Shown here piece after piece: positions 57,075 to 64,000 of a stretch of 64,000 bases of DNA (its first letter is position 1; each line of letters begins with the position of its first letter). Source of the stretch: Bacteroides coprosuis DSM 18011 (GTDB taxonomy: Bacteria > Bacteroidota > Bacteroidia > Bacteroidales > Bacteroidaceae); the NCBI GenBank assembly GCA_000212915.1, contig CM001167.1, forward strand, positions 793,780-857,779, read 5' to 3'. A model generated the notes under the pieces. It saw only the letters and a program-made list of their open reading frames with translations. It had not been told where the DNA came from and did no database searches. Made by a program: the position numbers and the translations under genes.

Positions 57075-58478
57075 TTAGTCAAAGATGAAATTGTTAGCTC
57101 TTCTCCTATTAGCAGAGTTGTCAATTTCTTTTATTTGATAAGTTTTTATGTCTTGTGTATCTGTAGCTCTTGTAGATGCTCCATCCAGAGAATACCCCAT
57201 TATTCTTAGTGTGTGTTGTAATAGGCGTTCTGTTTTTGGATTGCCTATGTCTCCTAAGGGTAGTTCTTCTTTTATTGTATAATTTTCATTTGTGAGATTT
57301 GGCTTTCCACTTTCATATATACCTGGGTTGAAGCCATCTTTGTAGTCAGATTGTCCCTTCTTATTGTAGATTTGCATAGTAATAGGATGTATAACCCAGT
57401 TAGATTGTTTTTTGAAAACAAATCCATTTGAACCTACATTTTTACCAGTAGTAGTTAACCCTATAACATGAATAGGTATATCTGTGCGAAGACAATTTAT
57501 AATTAGTTCTGAAGCAGAAGCTGTTGTTCCACTTGTGATTACATATAATCTTTTTAAATCTAAATTGATTCCATGATCTTTTGCTTCAAGAGGGGTTTCT
57601 TCACCTTTGTTGGATTTCATATAGCCTATTTTTGTGCCTAATATGCTACGTGGTCCAATGAGCGATATTAATAACTCGGCACTCGTAACGTAACCACCAT
57701 TATTATATCTTAAATCAAGAATTAAATCTTCTACTCCTTGAAGTTCTCTTATTGCTTGTTTAAGGGCGTCATCATAAGTAGTATCTTCAGGATCATTATT
57801 TTTACCTCTTTCAAATTGGTTATACATCAGATAGCCCACTTTGTTTTCTATTAGTTTTTTTACTATGTACACAGGATTTTCGTCTATTTTTCTTGCAGCC
57901 TCTAGGTTTATCGTTTTCTCTGGAATAATGCTGCTACCACTTATTTTTGATGTTTTTATCTGAATTTCACCATCTCCATATAGCTTAGTTATATTCTTGT
58001 TATTAATTTTTTCTCCATCAATTTCTGAAATTAGATCTCCTCTTTTTAGGTTAGTTTTGTATGCCGGAGAATTTTTGTCTTTAGAGATGTATTGAACTAA
58101 TGCAAATTCTCCAGTAATATTTTCAATAGTCGCATGTGCAAAACTAATTCCATAGCTATATTCTGTTTGGGGAATACCTCTAGTCGAAGGAATGTCATTT
58201 TTGTTTTCTATAGATGAATAAGGACCATTTTCATTACCATCATTTTTACTTAATAGCTTTCCAAAAAAAGTTTTTGGTTCTTCAAAGAAATTAAGTTTTT
58301 CTCTAGGAGGTATATCATCATTCCAGAGGTAGTGTTCTTCCATGGTTTTATAGATCCATTGTTGAACCTCTTGTAGCTCTTTTGCCTCATTTGATCTGTC
58401 ATCTCCACAAGATGAGAGGGTAAATAATCCTATAATAAATAATACAGAAAGTCTGTATATATCCTTATTTAGTTTCAT
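57075..58478 (-). CDS. S41-family (C-terminal processing) peptidase lipoprotein
   Basis: A 467-residue lipoprotein protease: MKLNKDIYRLSVLFIIGLFT precedes the lipobox LSSC. After a linker, a PDZ-like domain (about 115-190: AYKTNLKRGDLISEIDGEKI) is followed by the S41 domain with VGYLMYNQFERG, DLILDLRYNNGGYVTSAELL and YVITSGTTASASELIINCLRT (nucleophile Ser), then GLTTTGKNVGS (Lys). The Ser-Lys dyad of the family is in place. It is probably a periplasmic or surface tail-specific protease of unknown substrate, with an Asn/Asp-rich C-terminus. Confidence 0.9.
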   Translation of the reverse strand: MKLNKDIYRLSVLFIIGLFTLSSCGDDRSNEAKELQEVQQWIYKTMEEHYLWNDDIPPREKLNFFEEPKTFFGKLLSKNDGNENGPYSSIENKNDIPSTRGIPQTEYSYGISFAHATIENITGEFALVQYISKDKNSPAYKTNLKRGDLISEIDGEKINNKNITKLYGDGEIQIKTSKISGSSIIPEKTINLEAARKIDENPVYIVKKLIENKVGYLMYNQFERGKNNDPEDTTYDDALKQAIRELQGVEDLILDLRYNNGGYVTSAELLISLIGPRSILGTKIGYMKSNKGEETPLEAKDHGINLDLKRLYVITSGTTASASELIINCLRTDIPIHVIGLTTTGKNVGSNGFVFKKQSNWVIHPITMQIYNKKGQSDYKDGFNPGIYESGKPNLTNENYTIKEELPLGDIGNPKTERLLQHTLRIMGYSLDGASTRATDTQDIKTYQIKEIDNSANRRRANNFIFD

Positions 58479-58557
58479 AATTTATGCGTTATTCAAAATT
58501 TATATATTACGAAGATACATAAAGATATATAAATTAATATTTAATCATAGATTATGT

Positions 58558-59633
58558 TTAATGGGTTACCCTCTTTTTTATTTTATAGCCAATTGCTGCT
58601 ATTGTTAAACTCATTATAGGACTGATAAGATTAAAGAAGCAATAAGGTAGATAAACAACAGTTGGAACATTTAAAACGGTTGCTTGAGTCATTCCGCATG
58701 AGTTCCAGGGTATTAATACAGAAGTAACCGTTACTGCATCTTCTGTTGTACGACTTAGTAGTCTGCTTTCGTATCCCATCTTCTTATAAATGTCTTTAAA
58801 CATATTGCAAGTTAGGATTATTGAGATATATTGATCAGCGGTAGCGAGATTTAAGAATAGCCCCGATCCAACAGTAGAGCCAACAATACTAAATCTATTT
58901 TTTATCATTTTAGTAAAAGCCGAGGTAATACTCTGTATCATGCCTGCAGCAGTCATTGCTCCTCCAAAACACATCGCACAGATAATAAGCCATACTGTGT
59001 TTAGCATACCCGACATACCTCTTGTTGCTACTAGTTCTGCTAAGATTTCATTGGCTGTTTCAATTTGTGTTCCTCCATAAAGAGTAAGCATTGATCCTTT
59101 GAATATTGCTTTATAACTATTTATATCTAGGGTGTTGGCTATTTCTAATAATATATTAGGTTGAAAAAGAATAGCAAAAACTAAAGCTAGCAAAGTAGAT
59201 AGAAAAAGGGTGATAATTGATGGTATCTTTTTAGCAATAAGGATTCCTGTTATTAAGGGGACTATAAGGAGCCAGGGTGTAATGTAAAATCTACCTTCTA
59301 GAGAATTTACAAATAGCTGTATTTGTTCCGTGTTATTTGTAGTTTGTGTAAATCCTGCAACAGCAAATATAATAAGAGTTATAATAAGTGATGGTACAGT
59401 GGTGATAAGCATATATCTGATATGTTGTTGACGATTGCTTTCTCAAAATCAATCCATCTTTTTTTATAAATAAGGATACCTAGGAAAACGCAAAAAGCAC
59501 TAGTTGTTAATAGGGCTATTTGGCTGCCACCTGCGAGTGCATCACTGCCAAAGATGGGTATGATTAATGTAAGTAATAAAATTAGTACCGCTATAGGTAA
59601 TAAAGATACAATAGGATGGGGCTGATTTGTCAT
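58558..59633 (-). pseudogene. nhaC: Na+/H+ antiporter NhaC, internal deletion and frameshift
   Basis: Two overlapping frames together resemble NhaC. The upstream frame (59379-59633) encodes the N-terminus, with FGSDALAGGSQIALLTTSAF and WIDFEKAIVNNIS, then leaves the family sequence (DICLSPLYHHLL) and stops. In another frame, beginning immediately at the same point, the DNA reads HIRYMLITTVPSLIITL, which in homologues is preceded by about 110-120 further residues with the SSWTT and GDKISPLSDTT core. The C-terminal frame runs on intact to 58558 and contains SAVTVTSVLIPWNSCG-like TVTSVLIPWNSCGMTQATVL. The missing middle is thus deleted and the frame lost. The gene looks non-functional. The deletion size is estimated from remembered homologues. 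Confidence 0.82.
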
Positions 59634-59741
59634 TTTATGTATAAAAATTTATATTCAGCCACAAATATATAATAATTATGCTTTAATATCTATCAATAAA
59701 GCTTTAATAGCATAAATATCTGGGAGACATGTATAATTATA

Positions 59742-60176
59742 CTACATCTTATTCAGTTTAACCCAATAAATAAGGAATTGAATTCCAGTTAAACTTAAAG
59801 CGATTGATAAACCAACATAGAAAGGAGCAATAAAGGTGTTGGGTAAAAGATCGAATTTTCTTACAGAGAAACCTAGTCCCATCATAAAAATCATAATGAG
59901 CCATCCTTTTATATCAAAAAATGAGAGAGGGTGGCTTTGGTCGGTATATGATAAAATCCTTTTGGAATACTTCTTTGACAAGGGGCCAAATATAATAAAG
60001 TTGAATATGAGAAATGTAATGAGAGCAAACATGCTTTTTAATAACCAACTCATTTCAGTTATTATCCATGTCTGAATGCCTACAGCAAATACATTGACTC
60101 CTGCAATTAGCCAGATAATAGCGGCTGTTAATAATAATGTTTTTCTACTTACGTAATAGGATGGGGTATTTTCCAT
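59742..60176 (-). CDS. Four-helix membrane protein, unknown function
   Basis: A 144-residue integral membrane protein with four hydrophobic helices (about 11-31, 43-63, 90-107 and 115-138). Polar loops carry GPLSKKYSKRILSYTDQSHPLSFFDIKG. The SKKYSKRI and WLIMIFMMGLGFSVR pieces recall a family of small Bacteroidetes membrane proteins without known role. It has its own frame with a good ATG at 60174-60176. It may be independent of the nhaC pseudogene 108 bases downstream. A repeat cluster lies about 160 bases upstream. Confidence 0.7.
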   Translation of the reverse strand: MENTPSYYVSRKTLLLTAAIIWLIAGVNVFAVGIQTWIITEMSWLLKSMFALITFLIFNFIIFGPLSKKYSKRILSYTDQSHPLSFFDIKGWLIMIFMMGLGFSVRKFDLLPNTFIAPFYVGLSIALSLTGIQFLIYWVKLNKM

Positions 60177-60337
60177 GGATTTTTAACTTCTAATTTAGTT
60201 GAACAAAGATAGAAAATAGAATGATATGTCCCTATTCTGTGATTAGAACTTCTTTCTTTTCTTGATATAACAATTTAAACTCTTTTCGCTAGTAAAATGC
60301 CTTACCAATAAGGCATAGCCCCCTTTGCTCGTAACAC

Positions 60338-60374
60338 GATGTCGGTGTCATGCATTCATCATGACACCGACATG
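60338..60374. repeat. Palindromic intergenic repeat, cluster C
   Basis: GATGTCGGTGTCA (60338-60350) and TGACACCGACATG (60362-60374) are inverted copies of the shared unit. ATGTCGGTGTCATG and CATGACACCGACAT form perfect 14-bp arms around 7 bases. The second copy and the following bases share 23 identical bases with cluster A. Confidence 0.85.
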
Positions 60375-60620
60375 TCATTACGATCAAAGGGTTAAAGTTA
60401 TTTCCACCCCTAGGCAAATGAACTTAAAATCGATAAACTTGAGCTCTTTTCGAAATCATTTCAAAAGGGGGTTTTAGGGTGCATATATAATAATGTGTAT
60501 AAAGTTCCCTACTTGTATTTCCTTTGAGATTTGATTAAAAAAAGAATTCGTTATAAGAATAAGATTGATAGGATATTAAGTAAATAGGAATAAAATATTC
60601 AGAAATAAAGTCTTGATATA

Positions 60621-60652
60621 TTTGGAGCGAAGCTAAAAAGCGCTTACTTTTG
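60621..60652 (+). promoter_or_regulatory. rRNA operon promoter P1
   Basis: -33 TTTGG (60621-60625), 19-base spacer, -7 TACTTTTG (60645-60652). Matches the Bacteroidetes consensus. Confidence 0.75.
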
Positions 60653-60737
60653 CACCCGCTTTGTAAGAGTAATAGAGCATACAAAAATTGACATATTGGA
60701 CTGAAGGTTTACTAGCGAAAAAGTTTTGGCAAAAAGG

Positions 60738-60770
60738 TTTGGAGGATCCGGAATAGTTTTCTTATCTTTG
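60738..60770 (+). promoter_or_regulatory. rRNA operon promoter P2
   Basis: -33 TTTGG (60738-60742), 20-base spacer, -7 TATCTTTG (60763-60770). Confidence 0.75.
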
Positions 60771-60847
60771 CAAACTGAAATCTAAAACATACGGGCTAAG
60801 GAAGACACTCTGATAAGAAATAAAGGAATAAAAAGATCACTTTTTAT

Positions 60848-60878
60848 TTTGATATTAAATTTAGAGTTTATACCTTTG
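60848..60878 (+). promoter_or_regulatory. rRNA operon promoter P3
   Basis: -33 TTTG (60848-60851), 19-base spacer, -7 TACCTTTG (60871-60878). Closest to 16S, leaving a leader of about 155 bases. Confidence 0.7.
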
Positions 60879-61039
60879 CACTCGCTTCTAAAACGAAGCC
60901 AAATAAGATAAGCGATCTTTGAAAATTTTACATAAACAATACAAGTAGTACAAGAACAGATAATAATATTATTATCATGGTAAATAACCGTCATTCTTGA
61001 AAATTTGGATATCCTGAACAGAATTATAAAGATTTTTCT

Positions 61040-62568
<1,529 letters not shown>

Positions 62569-62701
62569 CTGGAGAGATATCCAAAAACGATTTTGAAGAA
62601 AAAGGTTATATACTTTTTTCTTGTACTACTCTGTACTTGTTTATTTAAATGATATAAACAAGAGAAAGATGAAGCCGAGCCGAAAGGTAAGGTTGAACGT
62701 T

Positions 62702-62775
62702 AGTCCTATAGCTCAGTTGGTTAGAGCGCTACACTGATAATGTAGAGGTCGGCAGTTCAACTCTGCCTGGGACTA
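62702..62775 (+). tRNA. tRNA-Ile (anticodon GAT)
   Basis: A 74-nt tRNA in the 16S-23S spacer: acceptor AGTCCTA/TGGGACT (one T-G pair), anticodon loop CTGATAA with GAT, T arm GGCAG-TTCAACT-CTGCC, no encoded CCA. Confidence 0.96.
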
Positions 62776-62788
62776 CGAACCTCTTGAA

Positions 62789-62862
62789 GGGGGATTAGCT
62801 CAGCTGGCTAGAGCACCTGCCTTGCACGCAGGGGGTCAACGGTTCGAATCCGTTATTCTCCA
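62789..62862 (+). tRNA. tRNA-Ala (anticodon TGC)
   Basis: A 74-nt tRNA, 13 bases after tRNA-Ile: acceptor GGGGGAT/ATTCTCC with two G-T pairs, anticodon loop CTTGCAC with TGC, T arm AACGG-TTCGAAT-CCGTT. The usual second spacer tRNA of Bacteroidetes rrn operons. Confidence 0.96.
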
Positions 62863-62969
62863 CAACATAACGTAAGTTATATCGATATTTGACATAATGG
62901 ACACAAAGAAATAGTAATATAATTTAGTATAGAGCTAAAAGTATATATCGACCTTTATAAGGCGAAAAA

Positions 62970-64000
62970 GAAAGTAAGAAAGAGCGTATGGCGGATGCCT
63001 AGGCTCTCGGAGGCGAAGAAGGACGTGATAAGCTGCGAAAAGTCTTGGGTAGGTGCAAATAACCGTTAATCCAAGAATATCCGAATGGGACAACCTAATA
63101 TCTTGAAGAGATATTATCCTGACGTAAGTTAGGAAGCTAACGCAGGGAACTGAAACATCTAAGTACCTGTAGGAAGAGAAAATAAATAATGATTCCGCAA
63201 GTAGTGGCGAGCGAACGCGGAATAGCCCAAACCAATATTGTTACGGCATTATTGGGGTTGTAGGACCACGGCATGGAAAATTAAGCGTGAGTAGAAGCAT
63301 CTGGAAAGTTGCATGAAACAGGGTGATAATCCCGTATACGAAGCGTTTAATGACCTAGTGGTATCCTGAGTAGCACGGAGCACGAGAAATTCTGTGTGAA
63401 TCTGCCGGGACCATCCGGTAAGGCTAAATACTCCCGAGAGACCGATAGTGAACCAGTACCGTGAGGGAAAGGTGAAAAGTACTTCGAATAGAAGAGTGAA
63501 ATAGCCCCTGAAACCATACGCTTACAAGCGGTCGGAGCAGCCTTGAGCTGTGACGGCGTGCCTTTTGCATAATGAACCTACGAGTTACTATTACTGGCAA
63601 GGTTAAGGAATTCAGTTCTGGAACCGAAGCGAAAGCGAGTCTGAATAGGGCGTATAGTCAGTAGGAGTAGACGCGAAACCATGTGATCTACCCTTGACCA
63701 GGTTGAAGTTTAGGTAACACTAAATGGAGGACCGAACCGATAAGCGTTGAAAAGCTTCCGGATGAGTTGAGGGTAGGGGTGAAAGGCTAATCAAACTTGG
63801 AGATAGCTCGTACTCCCCGAAATGCATTTAGGTGCAGCCTTGTAAGTTACTAATGTGAGGTAGAGCGACTGATAAGATGCGAGGGCTTCACCGCCTATCA
63901 AGTCTTGACAAACTCCGAATGCGCATTAGTTTAATTACAGGAGTGAGGGCATGGGTGCTAAGGTCCATGTCCGAAAGGAGAAGAATCCGGACCACCAGCT
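62970..64000 (+). rRNA. rrl: 23S ribosomal RNA, 5' part (cut by window edge)
   Basis: About the first kilobase of large-subunit rRNA. It begins near AAGAGCGTATGGCGGATGCC, homologous to the E. coli 5' region GTGGATGCC, and contains conserved parts such as AGTAGTGGCGAGCGAACG, CAGTACCGTGAGGGAAAGG and GGTTGAAGTTTAGGTAACAC. It leaves the window at the right edge. The 5' end is approximate. Confidence 0.96.

Noticed and set aside
60782-60994. 70-residue frame on the minus strand between rrn promoter P2 and 16S
   Set aside because: It is antisense to rrn leader and promoter P3. It has no family resemblance.

Overview
The window looks like a chromosomal core segment of an AT-rich member of the Bacteroidales, probably Bacteroides-like. 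The 16S rRNA has a Bacteroidetes signature. Promoters fit the Bacteroidetes sigma-ABfr pattern (-33 TTTG, -7 TAnnTTTG) and several genes lack a Shine-Dalgarno sequence. Lineage-typical families are present: DUF3822, DUF5683, DUF4831, NigD-like, Bacteroidetes-type alpha-2-macroglobulin and DUF349. Gene blocks such as rsfS-ftsH-cdsA and parA-parB-DUF5683-mltD-rsh are also typical. The species cannot be named from this alone. No prophage, integrase, insertion sequence or CRISPR array was seen.

Layout. 1-2.3 kb: a methionine operon on the minus strand (metY, then metH, which runs off the left edge), preceded by a well-formed translation-coupled attenuator with a Met-rich leader peptide. 2.3-6.6 kb: class I aldolase, an MFS transporter broken by an in-frame TGA, a repeat cluster, tRNA-Pro and aroB. 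6.7-15.1 kb: a small membrane protein, an outer-membrane beta-barrel receptor-like protein, cardiolipin synthase, rsmD/DUF3822, a pilin-like membrane protein and a RecD/Pif1-type helicase. 15.2-24.5 kb: alaS, a MerR regulator, the (p)ppGpp synthetase/hydrolase, a lytic transglycosylase, DUF5683 and parB-parA. 24.8-31 kb: surE-lpxB, a NigD-like lipoprotein, cdsA, ftsH and rsfS. 31.2-38.6 kb: tRNA-Gln, a DUF349 coiled-coil protein, mgtE, rsmA, a flippase-like membrane protein and pepD. 38.7-54.9 kb: a giant alpha-2-macroglobulin-like protein, DUF1573, meaB, an AAA ATPase plus DUF4435 pair, mscS, a GH95 fucosidase, DUF4831 and a NAD(P)H-hydrate repair protein. 55-60.2 kb: an AraC regulator divergent from an esterase, an S41 protease, a nhaC pseudogene and a small membrane protein. 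60.6-64 kb: an rrn operon (three tandem promoters, 16S, tRNA-Ile, tRNA-Ala, partial 23S).

Most genes are housekeeping: envelope lipid synthesis (cls, cdsA, lpxB), peptidoglycan (mltD), ribosome maturation (rsmD, rsmA, rsfS), stress signalling (rsh), chromosome partition (parAB) and methionine synthesis. The items most worth a second look are the Met leader-peptide attenuator, a three-copy palindromic intergenic repeat built on TGACACCGACATG with fixed 9/7-nt spacing, an ATPase/DUF4435 pair with the architecture of the PARIS defence system, and four eroded proteins: the MFS transporter, NhaC, the epimerase half of the NAD(P)H-hydrate repair protein, and the thioester site of the alpha-2-macroglobulin.
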